41,691 bases of DNA from contig CAMNQH010000028.1 in the NCBI GenBank assembly GCA_946549035.1, positions 1 to 41,691 of the forward strand, in the 5' to 3' direction. This document shows positions 16,852 to 26,072 of this stretch, piece by piece; within the stretch, counting starts at the first letter, position 1, and each line of letters opens with the position of its first letter. The DNA is from an uncultured Lachnospiraceae bacterium. Lineage in GTDB: Bacteria > Bacillota > Clostridia > Lachnospirales > Lachnospiraceae. The translations under genes were made by a program, and so were the position numbers. The notes under the pieces are model-generated. The model had not been told where the DNA came from, did not search any database, and was given only the letters and a program-made list of their open reading frames with translations.

Positions 16852-16859
16852 AGGTATCT

Positions 16860-16877
16860 CCTTATCTTTTGATAAGG
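16860..16877. promoter_or_regulatory. Hairpin over the ribosome site of the 105-residue gene / candidate operator
   Basis: CCTTATC (16860-16866), TTTT, GATAAGG (16871-16877): perfect 7-bp inverted repeat in the 78-base divergent region. In the minus-strand transcript one arm contains the AAGG of the Shine-Dalgarno AAGGAG, so folding would hide it. It could alternatively be a protein site for the divergent regulator. Confidence 0.45.
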
Positions 16878-16929
16878 CTACTTTACTATAGATGTAAAAA
16901 GATTTCAAGAGAAAGAAGAGAATGACAGA

Positions 16930-19209
16930 ATGAAAAAGACGGAAGGGACAGCAAAAAAACGGCGAATGTCCATACAACTGCTTTGCTCATATCTTATCAT
17001 TATACTTGCGCCGGCGATCGCTGTATTTGTGATTTATTTGACTATGCAGGAAGCTCTTTTGGATACTCAGAAAGAAAAAGCCTTGAATTTATCCCGGGAA
17101 ACGGCAGTTACCCTCAATAAAGAAATGGAGCAGTTGGAAAATGTGGCCAGATATATTGTCACCGACGGGAGTCTGAAGAAGTATTTGCATCAGCAAAGCG
17201 GCAAGGATCATTCCCATGATTTTTACCAGGCCTATGAACTGGCCAAATCTTATCCGGATTATGCGATTCTAAACCGTTTAATCAAAAAAATATATATTAT
17301 GCCTTTTGAAACTTCTTATCTGATACAGATCCCCCGGGTAGTGGTGCCCAACAATAAGCTGGGGATGACCATTATGGATTTGGGCGGGGAAACAGTTACA
17401 TACGAAGAAATGGTAGAAAATTTGTATGATTTGGGCAAGGACGGCATGGTATATGATAAGGAGAGAGGGGAATCCGGGGAATTTCAGGTGGTGCAGCGGT
17501 TCAATTACAGCGGATATGGGGAAAAAGCAGGCGTAGTCGTAATTGAACTGGAGAAACGGGAGTTGAAAAGCCTTCTTGCCCAAAGTCTGGGAAGCGATGC
17601 GGGAGTTGCTTTCCTTGCAGATGAAAACGGGAATATTCTCTATGTGTATGACAGCGTCCATGATATTTACGATACCTTTCCTTTTGAAAAAGCCTGGGAA
17701 GAATATCTGGGAGAAAGTGGTTGGAGTATGGAAGAGCTTTCTGTACATCAGGCTTCCGTCCAGGTGAACCACTGGTCTGTGATTGCGGTAATTCCCAGAC
17801 AGGAGTTGCTGTCTAAGGTAGGAAATGGGAAATATGTCACACTGGTTTTGTGCATATTGTCCATATTGATAGGTATAGCCATTTGCTTGTGGTATTGGAA
17901 CAAGGGGCAGCCTTTGGTAGATAAATATGTACAATATACAGAAAAATATCCGCAGAAGTCTCTTTCTCAAAAGAAATCCGAAAACCTATGGAAGAGCTTT
18001 GGGGGAGTGTTGGAACAGGTGGACAGCCTGCAGTTATCTCTGGATAAGCAAAAACAGCGGCTGCTGGAGGGAGTTGTCCGAAAAATATTGTATGGAATCT
18101 ATGATTCCCCTCAGGAATTAGAGCAAGAGCTTGTGGAAGCAGAATTATCTTTTCCGATAGGATTTCCCTGTATTTTGGCGGGTCTGGAAATTGAAACGCC
18201 TATGAATCAGGAGCCGGAACTGTCTGTAAGGGAATTGGAGGCGGCAATTCGGGAAGAATTAGACAAATGTCTGTCCTATCCCTATCTGATGATAGGCATG
18301 GGATCCTTGCATTACATTTTGTTGCTTTATATTGGCAACGAACCGGCAGAGGGAAAAGAACTGAAGCAGTTTTTTGAAGAGATTAATTATGCCGTCTACA
18401 GCAGGATTCCGGTAAATATGTTTATTGGGATCAGCGGCAGGGCAGATACGGTTCTGGCGATTGCCGAGGAATACGAACATGTGTGCCGGATTTGCGAATA
18501 TGCCAGGTATTATAAATTGCGTATGCCTTGTCTTTTGGAAGATCTGCCAAGGCATCAGCATGTGGTATTTACTGTGGAATTGGAAATTCAACTGGAGCGT
18601 ACTATAAAAAACGGCACCAAAGAGCAGCTTTTGACGCTGTTGGCACAGGTGCGGGAGAATTATTTTTATATCAGAGGGGCGGATACGCCGGCGGGCTATA
18701 ATCTGGAGGTTTTGCGGTGCATTCTTCTGCGCTGTCTGGGAGAACAAAAAGTGGACGCAGGGCAGCAAGGGATTTTAGAGGAGGTTCATGGGGTCAGAAG
18801 TCCCATGGAGATGGAAGAGACGATCTGGCACGTCTGGCAGTATTATGAGGACCGGCGAATTTCCTGCCAGGGTCAGGATCGGGAACGGGTGAAACAGAAA
18901 ATAGAAGGATATATTGAGCAAGGGTATTCACAGGCGGAATTTAACCTGGCCTCTATGGCGGATTGGATGGGAATACAGGAGAAAAAGCTGTATGCTGACT
19001 TTAAAAAAATGTATGGTATCAGCTTTGCATCCTTTTTGGAAATGAAGCGTCTCCATCATGCACAGGAATTTTTGAAGGAAGGGCGTCCTGTGGGGGAAGT
19101 TGCCCAGGCAGTAGGCTACAGCAGCGACTATTCTTTCCGCAGAGCCTTTAAGCGGGTGGTGGGCGTAACCCCCAGCGATTACCAGAAAATGCAGGAAAAC
19201 AGCCGCTGA
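16930..19209 (+). CDS. Membrane-bound AraC-family regulator (YesN-like sensor)
   Basis: 759 residues. Membrane segment about 15-39, a ~260-residue extracytoplasmic region resembling a Cache-type sensor, a second membrane segment about 302-322, a cytoplasmic region, and a C-terminal pair of AraC-type HTH motifs (about 655-757), ending with GYSSDYSFRRAFKRVVGVTP and SDYQKM. This layout is typical of regulators sitting directly upstream of LplA/LplB/YtcP-type oligosaccharide transporters, which is exactly the context here. It probably senses an extracellular glycan or the loaded binding protein and activates the promoter at 19242-19270. There is no response-regulator receiver domain. Confidence 0.92.
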   Translation: MKKTEGTAKKRRMSIQLLCSYLIIILAPAIAVFVIYLTMQEALLDTQKEKALNLSRETAVTLNKEMEQLENVARYIVTDGSLKKYLHQQSGKDHSHDFYQAYELAKSYPDYAILNRLIKKIYIMPFETSYLIQIPRVVVPNNKLGMTIMDLGGETVTYEEMVENLYDLGKDGMVYDKERGESGEFQVVQRFNYSGYGEKAGVVVIELEKRELKSLLAQSLGSDAGVAFLADENGNILYVYDSVHDIYDTFPFEKAWEEYLGESGWSMEELSVHQASVQVNHWSVIAVIPRQELLSKVGNGKYVTLVLCILSILIGIAICLWYWNKGQPLVDKYVQYTEKYPQKSLSQKKSENLWKSFGGVLEQVDSLQLSLDKQKQRLLEGVVRKILYGIYDSPQELEQELVEAELSFPIGFPCILAGLEIETPMNQEPELSVRELEAAIREELDKCLSYPYLMIGMGSLHYILLLYIGNEPAEGKELKQFFEEINYAVYSRIPVNMFIGISGRADTVLAIAEEYEHVCRICEYARYYKLRMPCLLEDLPRHQHVVFTVELEIQLERTIKNGTKEQLLTLLAQVRENYFYIRGADTPAGYNLEVLRCILLRCLGEQKVDAGQQGILEEVHGVRSPMEMEETIWHVWQYYEDRRISCQGQDRERVKQKIEGYIEQGYSQAEFNLASMADWMGIQEKKLYADFKKMYGISFASFLEMKRLHHAQEFLKEGRPVGEVAQAVGYSSDYSFRRAFKRVVGVTPSDYQKMQENSR

Positions 19210-19241
19210 GAAAAAATGTATGGTGAAAAAAATATTGTTCG

Positions 19242-19270
19242 TTGCACGATTGGGAACAAGTGTATAAAAT
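19242..19270 (+). promoter_or_regulatory. Candidate promoter of the fucoside transport operon
   Basis: TTGCAC (19242-19247), 17-base spacer, TAAAAT (19265-19270). The boxes are imperfect, consistent with activation by the AraC-type regulator encoded upstream. The leader to 19402 is about 125 bases. Confidence 0.45.
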
Positions 19271-19344
19271 TATGAGAGAAGACAAAGGGAAAGTGTACGA
19301 AATGCACAAACTAAAAAGGGATATTGTAATACGTTATTGTCATT

Positions 19345-19360
19345 TTGCATACGTTTTCCA
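19345..19360 (+). promoter_or_regulatory. Possible catabolite-responsive element (cre)
   Basis: TTGCATACGTTTTCCA compared with the Gram-positive consensus WTGNAARCGNWWWCAW has two mismatches. Its position downstream of the likely promoter and ahead of a sugar-uptake gene would suit roadblock repression by CcpA-like proteins. Pattern match only. Confidence 0.3.
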
Positions 19361-19401
19361 GAGCGGTTTTCAAATATCATAATGATAAGAGGAGGAAAAA
19401 T

Positions 19402-21129
19402 ATGAAGAGAAGCACTTGGAAAAAAGTCGTGTCGCTTGGCTTGGTAGGAATTATGGCAGCGGGAATGTTGGCCGGCTGCGGTTCCGGTGGCGGGGACAAG
19501 AAAGCAGGGGGAGAAGGAGACAGCAACGGCGGCGGAAGCGGCATCACGTTGACGGAGCCGGGTACATATCCCATTGTGGAAGGCGGCCAGTTAGAGCTGT
19601 CCATGTTCACCATGAGCATGCCCAATGTAGAAGATTTTGCTACGAATGATTTTACAAAATTTATGGAAGAGAAAACCGGTATTAAGATGAGCTTTTTCAC
19701 CGGCGGACGTGACGACTGGGAAGATAAATTGAACATGATCCTTCAGTCTGACGATTATCCGGACATTATTTTTGGTGTATCTCCGAATATTGCAAAGTAT
19801 GGCGTTAAAGAAGGGATCTTTATTCCTTTGGATGAATACCTGACAGAGGATAACGTTCCGAATTACTTAAAGTTAATGGCAGATAATGATTTTGACCTGA
19901 ACCTGATGAAGGAAACCGATGGAAAGACCTATTCTCTGGCTAACATCAATGACTGCTACCACTGTAGCTATGGCCGGAAAATGTGGATCAATAAATATTA
20001 TTTGGATCAGATGAATTGTGAAGTTCCTACTACAACAGAAGAGTTCAAGGAAGTTTGCAAGAAGTTCCTGGAAATGAAGCCCGACGGCGTAGCCGTAGCA
20101 GGCGCAGATGTAGGCTGGTATACACGTATGCAGGATTGGCTGATGGGTTCCTTTACATTCTTCCCGGCTAAATCCTCTACCTTTATTGCAAGGGATGCCG
20201 TAGCTTTAAATACCGAGACTGGTAAACTGGAATGTGTAGCCACTACCGATGAATACAAAGAAGGCTTGAAGTATATCAAGGAACTGTATGACATGGGAGC
20301 AATATATGACGGCGACTTTACTCAGACTGGCGAGCAGATGAAGACTCTGGTGAACCAGGCGGATGAGCCGGTACTGTGCTTTACCGCAGGAACGATCTCT
20401 GACGCCATTGATTCCGCTGCAAATCCGGAGCTGTATAAGCATTATGAAGCCCTGGCTCCCCTGGAAGGACCGGACGGAACCAGAATTGCATGGTATACTG
20501 CATATCAGGCAGTAGGATCTGGAGCAGTTTGTATTACAGACAAATGTGAAAATGTAGAAGCAGCATTGCGTTGGGTAGATTTCTTCTACAGCGAGACCGG
20601 CGACCTTTGCAGCCAGTATGGTGCAGAAGAAGGAACTGACTGGGTTCTGGATCCGGAAGGAAAAGTTGGCCTGAACGGCGAACCGGCTAAGTATGAAGTA
20701 TTGAATGTATATTCACCAGATACCCAGAATCACGACTGGCAGGACGTAGGTATCCGTGTAGCTCCGGAAGGCTATCGTATGGGGCAGGCTGTTGATGCAG
20801 ATGTAGATCCTTATGATCCCAACGGTTTGGAGAAATTACTGTATGAAGCAAGTAAGAATTTGTATGAGCCTTATGGACAAAATTCTAAGTATACAGATTT
20901 ACCGGAACTGAAAGTAACAGATGAAGAGAGCACAGAAGTATCTACCATTGCCGTAGAGATTGAAAAGCTGATCGCAGAAGATGGCGTAGCGTTTATGACT
21001 GGCAAGAAGGATATTGACAAAGAGTGGGATAACTACCTTACTTCTCTGGAGAATGCAGGTTTGACCAAGTATCTGGAAGTATATCAGACTGCATATGACA
21101 GATTCGCAGGTTCTACAACAGCAGAATAA
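19402..21129 (+). CDS. Extracellular sugar-binding lipoprotein (LplA-like)
   Basis: 575-residue ABC-transporter solute-binding protein. Start ATG 19402 with GAGGAGG at 19390-19396; a longer frame to 19345 is rejected. Signal peptide with lipobox MLAGC (Cys26), then a Gly/Ser-rich linker and a two-lobed family 1-type binding fold (LSMFTMSMPN, DDYPDIIFG, GIFIPLDEYL). It is lipidated and captures oligosaccharide at the membrane surface for the following two permeases. No ATPase gene is in the cluster; these systems commonly share an MsmK-type ATPase encoded elsewhere. The neighbouring intracellular fucosidase suggests a fucosylated ligand, an inference from context. Confidence 0.93.
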   Translation: MKRSTWKKVVSLGLVGIMAAGMLAGCGSGGGDKKAGGEGDSNGGGSGITLTEPGTYPIVEGGQLELSMFTMSMPNVEDFATNDFTKFMEEKTGIKMSFFTGGRDDWEDKLNMILQSDDYPDIIFGVSPNIAKYGVKEGIFIPLDEYLTEDNVPNYLKLMADNDFDLNLMKETDGKTYSLANINDCYHCSYGRKMWINKYYLDQMNCEVPTTTEEFKEVCKKFLEMKPDGVAVAGADVGWYTRMQDWLMGSFTFFPAKSSTFIARDAVALNTETGKLECVATTDEYKEGLKYIKELYDMGAIYDGDFTQTGEQMKTLVNQADEPVLCFTAGTISDAIDSAANPELYKHYEALAPLEGPDGTRIAWYTAYQAVGSGAVCITDKCENVEAALRWVDFFYSETGDLCSQYGAEEGTDWVLDPEGKVGLNGEPAKYEVLNVYSPDTQNHDWQDVGIRVAPEGYRMGQAVDADVDPYDPNGLEKLLYEASKNLYEPYGQNSKYTDLPELKVTDEESTEVSTIAVEIEKLIAEDGVAFMTGKKDIDKEWDNYLTSLENAGLTKYLEVYQTAYDRFAGSTTAE

Positions 21130-21193
21130 AGCCTGTGAGAGAAGGAAGCTTAAGGCTGTTGTGAGCACTTTGGGGTAAACAACAGCAACTTAA

Positions 21194-21223
21194 GGGCCGT
21201 CCGCCTTTTGCGGGCGGCCTTTC
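21194..21223 (+). terminator. Leaky terminator between binding protein and permease genes
   Basis: GGCCGTCCGC (21195-21204) pairs with GCGGGCGGCC (21210-21219), one G-T pair, 5-base loop, then TTTCTG. The short U-tract suggests partial termination, which would give more binding protein than permease, or 3'-end protection of the binding-protein message. Confidence 0.7.
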
Positions 21224-21240
21224 TGAAAAGGAGGAGTTTT

Positions 21241-22173
21241 ATGGCGAAGGAAACGAAAATGGCGCCCGCCAGGAAAAAAGGGAAAATGAAAAATTCCAAC
21301 TGGCAGTTCTGGCTGATTATTGCCATACCGGTTATTTACGCATTTGTATTTGCCTATATTCCCATGGGCGGTATCATTATCGCTTTCAAAGATTACAGTA
21401 TCCGGAAAGGAATCTTAGGCAGCGATTGGGTAGGGCTGAAATACTTCATACAGTTTTTAACGTCCAGCAACAGTGTACTGGTTATTAAGAATACTTTGAT
21501 TCTTGGTATCTACACCCTGGTGGTGAATTTCCCGATCCCGATTCTGCTGGCAATCATGATCAATGAAGTGCGGAATAAATTCTTTAAAAAGACGGTTCAG
21601 ATGGTAACCTATGCACCATACTTTATTTCCGTAGTGGTATTGGTTGGTATGATGATGCAGATGATGGATATGAGAACCGGTATCATCAATGTGTTGTTAG
21701 GCAAGTTGGGAATTGGGCCGTTTAACTTTTTCGGAGAAGTGGGGATGTTCCGTTCTCTGTATGTATGGAGCGGCGTCTGGCAGACCATGGGTTATTCTTC
21801 TATTATTTATGTGGCGGCGCTGGCCGGGGTCAGCCCAGAATTGCAGGAGGCGGCGATTGTGGATGGCGCCAGCAGGATCAAGCGAATTATCCATGTGGAT
21901 ATTCCGGCGATTTTGCCCACTATTATCATTATGCTGATATTCCGATGCGCGGATATTGTTGCTATCGGTATGGATAAGATTTTCCTGATGCAGAATTCTA
22001 TGAATGCTTCCGTATCGGAGGTTATTTCCACCTTTGTATACAAGGTCGGTGTGGTAAATGCAAACTTCGGTTTCTCTACGGCAGCAGGACTGTTCCAATC
22101 AGTGGTGTCCTTTGCCCTGTTGGTAGTTGTGAATGCAATCTGTAAGAAAATTACGGAAACAAGCTTGTGGTAA
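21241..22173 (+). CDS. Oligosaccharide ABC transporter permease (LplB-like)
   Basis: 310-residue inner-membrane permease, MalF-like family, with about six membrane segments. The cytoplasmic EAA loop that docks the ATPase is visible: EAAIVDGASRIKRIIHVDIP. The start ATG 21241 (MAKETKMAP) follows AAGGAGGAG; an 11-codon longer frame would begin inside the terminator hairpin and is rejected. It is followed 13 bases later by the second permease, with which it forms the channel. Confidence 0.94.
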   Translation: MAKETKMAPARKKGKMKNSNWQFWLIIAIPVIYAFVFAYIPMGGIIIAFKDYSIRKGILGSDWVGLKYFIQFLTSSNSVLVIKNTLILGIYTLVVNFPIPILLAIMINEVRNKFFKKTVQMVTYAPYFISVVVLVGMMMQMMDMRTGIINVLLGKLGIGPFNFFGEVGMFRSLYVWSGVWQTMGYSSIIYVAALAGVSPELQEAAIVDGASRIKRIIHVDIPAILPTIIIMLIFRCADIVAIGMDKIFLMQNSMNASVSEVISTFVYKVGVVNANFGFSTAAGLFQSVVSFALLVVVNAICKKITETSLW

Positions 22174-22186
22174 AGGGGGGAAAGGT

Positions 22187-23086
22187 ATGAAAGCATCAAA
22201 ATTTCGTCATATGAGCGTTGGCGACAAGATTTTTACAATTATTATTTATGCGGTTTTATCGCTGGTGCTGGTTATTATTTTGTACCCGCTGATTTATGTG
22301 GTATCGGCGTCCTTCTCGGATCCTCAGGCGGTGGTCAGCGGCGAAGTATTACTGCTTCCGGTTCGGCCTACTCTGAAAGGGTATGCGGCAGTTTTTAAGA
22401 ATGCTAAGATTTTATCTGGGTTTGCCAATTCCTTCTTCTATCTGGTTGTGGGAACCGTTATCAACCTGGTTATGACCATGTTATGCGCGTATCCGCTGTC
22501 CCGGAAGGAATTTAAGGCTAAGGGAAAGATTTCTCTGTTTTTTGTATTTACCATGTATTTTAGCGGCGGTATGGTGCCGGCCTATATTCTGGTAAATAAG
22601 TTAGGCATGATCAATACAAGATGGGCTCTTTTGATCCCCATGGCTATGTCTACTTATAATATGATTATCTGCAGAACTTATATCATCAACTCCATTCCGG
22701 ATGAATTGTATGAAGCGTCCCAGATGGATGGCTGTACGCCTTTTAAGTATATGATGAAGGTAATTGTTCCTCTCTGCAAGCCGATTTTGGCAGTATTGAC
22801 ATTGTATTACGGCGTATCCAGATGGAACGACTATTTTAATGCTATGTTATATTTGTACGATGAAAGTCTTCAGCCTTTGACCATTGTCATGCGTGAGATT
22901 TTGATTATGGGTAAAGTAGATATGACCCAGGTGACAGACGCCTCGGCTGTGTCCAAACTTCAAGGTATGTCGGAGCTGTTGAAATACTCCACAATCGTTG
23001 TGGCCTGCGTACCGGTTATGGCTTTGTACCCGTTGATTCAAAAGCACTTGGTGAAGGGTGTTATGGTTGGTTCTGTAAAGGGTTAA
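22187..23086 (+). CDS. Oligosaccharide ABC transporter permease (YtcP/LplC-like)
   Basis: 299-residue second permease, MalG-like family, with about six membrane segments. EAA loop: YEASQMDGCTPFKYMMKVIV. The start ATG 22187 follows GGGGGGAAAGG; the longer frame reaching 22133 overlaps the first permease and is rejected. It pairs with the preceding permease and binding protein. It ends 28 bases before the fucosidase gene, in the same direction. Confidence 0.94.
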   Translation: MKASKFRHMSVGDKIFTIIIYAVLSLVLVIILYPLIYVVSASFSDPQAVVSGEVLLLPVRPTLKGYAAVFKNAKILSGFANSFFYLVVGTVINLVMTMLCAYPLSRKEFKAKGKISLFFVFTMYFSGGMVPAYILVNKLGMINTRWALLIPMAMSTYNMIICRTYIINSIPDELYEASQMDGCTPFKYMMKVIVPLCKPILAVLTLYYGVSRWNDYFNAMLYLYDESLQPLTIVMREILIMGKVDMTQVTDASAVSKLQGMSELLKYSTIVVACVPVMALYPLIQKHLVKGVMVGSVKG

Positions 23087-23114
23087 TCTATAAAAAATTT
23101 GGAGGTATTGGGAA

Positions 23115-24452
23115 GTGAACAAGGTAGTGGAAGAAAGGACGAAAAGGACAGAGTGGTATCGGGACGCCCGTTTCGGTATGTTTATCCACTGGGGACTGTA
23201 TGCGATTCCGGCCAGAGGCGAGTGGCTGCGCAGTGTGGAACAGCTGACAATGGAAGAGTATGAGCCTTTTATTGACGAATTTACCGCTGATAATTTTGAT
23301 CCGAAGGAATGGGCCCGGCTGGCGAAAAGGGCCGGAATGAAATATGCGGTGTTGACGGCAAAGCATCATGATGGTTTTTGCCTTTATGACAGCAAGCTGA
23401 CAGATTTTAAGTCCACGAATTCACCTTGCGGTAGAGACATTGTGCAGGAATTTTTAGACGCCTTCCGGGCGGAAGGAATTCGTGTAGGGCTGTATTTTTC
23501 CATTATAGACTGGCGTCACCCGGATTATCCTCATTATGGGGATATGCACCATCCTATGCGGAACCATCCGGAATGTTCCAATGAGAACCGGAATTTCGAT
23601 CGTTATTTAGAGTATATGTTTGGGCAGATCCGCGAGCTTTTGACAAATTATGGAAAGCTGGATGTGATGTGGTTTGATTTCTCTTATGGGGAAATGAAAG
23701 GGGACAAATGGAAAGCGGCGGAGCTGGTGGAAATGATTCGTTCCATACAGCCTCATCTGATTATTGACAATCGTTTGGAAGGAAGCGGAGAGGATGGCGG
23801 TTCTATCAAGAAAGTGAATCCCACTACCTTTTCCGGAGATTTTGCGTCGCCGGAGCAGATGATTCCGCCAGAAGGGGTTGTGGATGAAGCAGGAAATCCC
23901 GTTCCCTGGGAGGCTTGCGTGACATTGAACGAACATTGGGGCTATTCTGCTCAGGATATGCATTATAAATCCTCTAAAATGATTATTCGGATGCTGGTGG
24001 AGTGCGTGAGTAAGGGCGGCAATCTCCTCTTAAACGTAGGTCCCAATGCCAAAGGGGAAATTCCGGAGGAATCCGTGAAGATTCTGGAGGATGTGGGGCG
24101 TTGGATGAAGCAGAATTCCAGAAGTATTTATGGCTGCGGTTATGCAGGACTTCCTAAGCCGGAGTGGGGACGCTTTACCCGAAACGGCAATCGTTTGTAC
24201 GCTCATGTGATGGAGGAACAGACCGGTGCTATTTGCTTAGAAGGCATGGCCGGAAAAGTAGAGAAAATGCGTCTTGTCAAAGACAACACCGAAGTAAAGG
24301 CAAGTTCTTTCTGGAATCTGGCCGAATATTCAGAGCATGAATTTTTCTCTTTCCATCAGAAAGGGGTCAGCGGTAATCCTCCTATGATCAGCTCCTATCC
24401 TTTGCCGGATGAAGTGGATACCGTGGTGGAGGTTTTCCTGAAAGAGGAATAA
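23115..24452 (+). CDS. Alpha-L-fucosidase, GH29
   Basis: 445-residue retaining alpha-L-fucosidase. The N-terminal fold is clear: RFGMFIHWGLYAIP, LTAKHHDGFCLYDSK, and the nucleophile D188 in LDVMWFDFSYG. It lacks a signal peptide, so it acts on imported oligosaccharides. The start is GTG 23115 with GGAGG at 23101-23105; no in-frame ATG precedes the conserved start. The acid/base residue is variable in GH29 and I do not assign it. It is the last gene of the AraC-regulated transporter cluster, closed by a terminator at 24487-24533. Linkage preference (alpha-1,2/3/4/6) cannot be read from sequence by eye. Confidence 0.94.
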   Translation: MNKVVEERTKRTEWYRDARFGMFIHWGLYAIPARGEWLRSVEQLTMEEYEPFIDEFTADNFDPKEWARLAKRAGMKYAVLTAKHHDGFCLYDSKLTDFKSTNSPCGRDIVQEFLDAFRAEGIRVGLYFSIIDWRHPDYPHYGDMHHPMRNHPECSNENRNFDRYLEYMFGQIRELLTNYGKLDVMWFDFSYGEMKGDKWKAAELVEMIRSIQPHLIIDNRLEGSGEDGGSIKKVNPTTFSGDFASPEQMIPPEGVVDEAGNPVPWEACVTLNEHWGYSAQDMHYKSSKMIIRMLVECVSKGGNLLLNVGPNAKGEIPEESVKILEDVGRWMKQNSRSIYGCGYAGLPKPEWGRFTRNGNRLYAHVMEEQTGAICLEGMAGKVEKMRLVKDNTEVKASSFWNLAEYSEHEFFSFHQKGVSGNPPMISSYPLPDEVDTVVEVFLKEE

Positions 24453-24486
24453 CGCTTCTATAAAAAATAAAATAAGCGTTTTACTT

Positions 24487-24533
24487 GGGCGTGTTTGGGC
24501 TTGAAAGAGATGCCCTGACACGCCTGTTTTTCA
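24487..24533 (+). terminator. Intrinsic terminator after fucosidase gene
   Basis: GGCGTGTTTGGGC (24488-24500) pairs with GCCCTGACACGCC (24512-24524) with a small internal mismatch, followed by TGTTTTTC. It ends 38 bases before the aspartase start, so aspartase likely depends on readthrough or a promoter I cannot place. Confidence 0.82.
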
Positions 24534-24571
24534 GAAAGAAAAAGAAAGGTATGAAAGGAGAAGGAAATATT

Positions 24572-26053
24572 ATGGACATTGATGAAAAGATTATGGACGA
24601 TGTAATGAAAGATAAGACTGCAAAGAAGGCTGACGAAGGAACCAGATTAGAACATGATTCCATTGGAACCCAGGAAGTACCGGAAAGCGCGTATTATGGC
24701 GTTCAGACGCAGCGGGCGGCCAGAAATTTTAATATTACAGGGTTAAATATGCATCCGGAGTTGATTGTCAGTGTGGCACAGATTAAAAAATCGGCTGCAA
24801 TTACCAACTTTGAGGTAGGACGTTTGGATAAGAAACGGGCGGACGCCATTGTAAACGCCTGCGACGAAATTATTGAAGGAAAGCTGCATGACCAGTTTAT
24901 TGTGGATCCCATTCAGGGAGGCGCCGGAACTTCCTTGAACATGAATGCCAATGAAGTAATTGCCAACCGTGCCATTGAGCTTTTGGGGGGCAAAAAGGGA
25001 GACTATACGGTGGTAAATCCCAATGACCATGTAAATTATGGCCAGTCCACCAACGATGTATTCCCTTCCTGCGGAAGAATGACTACTTTAAAACTTCTCC
25101 ACAGGGCCCAGAAACAGTTGGAGCGGCTGTATGAGGCGTTAAATGACAAGGCAAAAGAGTTTGACCCTGTTATTAAAATGGGACGTACGCAGATGCAGGA
25201 TGCAATTCCAATCCGTCTGGGACAGGAATTTCGGGCTTACAGTATGGCAATCCGCAGGGACATTTCCAGATTTGAACATGCCAAACGGGAAATGAGTTCC
25301 TTGAATCTGGGAGGAACAGCCATCGGTACGGGGTTAAATGCAGACGTATTGTATCTTCAGAAGGTAGTCCGTAATATTGCACTGGTATCTGGACTTGATT
25401 TGGTACAGGCGTATAATTTGATTGACGCGACTCAGAATCTGGACGGTTACGTATTTGTGTCCGGCGCTGTTAAGACCTGCGCAGTTAATTTGTCTAAGAT
25501 GTCCAATGACCTGCGCCTCATGTCTTCTGGACCAAGAGCAGGTTTGGGAGAGATTAATCTGCCTGCAAAGCAGAATGGTTCTTCCATTATGCCAGGAAAA
25601 GTAAATCCGGTTATTCCAGAAGTGGTAAACCAGGTTGCCTTCAATATTATTGGAAATGATATGACGGTTGCCATGGCTACGGAAGCAGGACAGCTGGAGC
25701 TGAACGCTTTTGAGCCGATTATTTTCTATAACTTGTTCCAGTCCATTGAGACTCTGACCTATGCCGTACGGACATTGGTGGATAACTGTATTACAGGTAT
25801 TACCGCGAATGTTGAGCGCTGCCGGGAAATGGTATTTAACAGTGTCGGTATCATTACGGCAATTTGTCCTCATGTGGGATATGAAAAAGCGGCGGAACTG
25901 GCTAAGGAGGCCATTGCTACAGGCGCTCCTGTAAAAGATGTGATTTTAGAGCACAAGCTTTTGACGAAAGAAGAGATGGAAAAAATCCTGGATCCCTATT
26001 CCATGACAGAGCCGGGAATTTCAGCGGAAGAATTGCTGGATAAGAAAATTTAA
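24572..26053 (+). CDS. aspA: Aspartate ammonia-lyase (aspartase)
   Basis: 493-residue enzyme of the fumarase/aspartase superfamily converting aspartate to fumarate and ammonia. Motifs: TRLEHDSIGTQEVPESAYYG near the N-terminus, NQSTND-type segment YGQSTNDVFPS, and the superfamily signature with the catalytic Ser loop, GSSIMPGKVNPVIPE. The start ATG 24572 (MDIDEKIMDD) follows AAAGGAGAAGG; the N-terminus is about 25 residues longer than E. coli AspA, with extra charged residues. A longer frame to 24485 lies in the upstream terminator. The MPGKVN signature supports aspartase over fumarase, though only assay would settle it. Confidence 0.92.
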   Translation: MDIDEKIMDDVMKDKTAKKADEGTRLEHDSIGTQEVPESAYYGVQTQRAARNFNITGLNMHPELIVSVAQIKKSAAITNFEVGRLDKKRADAIVNACDEIIEGKLHDQFIVDPIQGGAGTSLNMNANEVIANRAIELLGGKKGDYTVVNPNDHVNYGQSTNDVFPSCGRMTTLKLLHRAQKQLERLYEALNDKAKEFDPVIKMGRTQMQDAIPIRLGQEFRAYSMAIRRDISRFEHAKREMSSLNLGGTAIGTGLNADVLYLQKVVRNIALVSGLDLVQAYNLIDATQNLDGYVFVSGAVKTCAVNLSKMSNDLRLMSSGPRAGLGEINLPAKQNGSSIMPGKVNPVIPEVVNQVAFNIIGNDMTVAMATEAGQLELNAFEPIIFYNLFQSIETLTYAVRTLVDNCITGITANVERCREMVFNSVGIITAICPHVGYEKAAELAKEAIATGAPVKDVILEHKLLTKEEMEKILDPYSMTEPGISAEELLDKKI

Positions 26054-26072
26054 TTCAGAAGATTTTTAAAGT

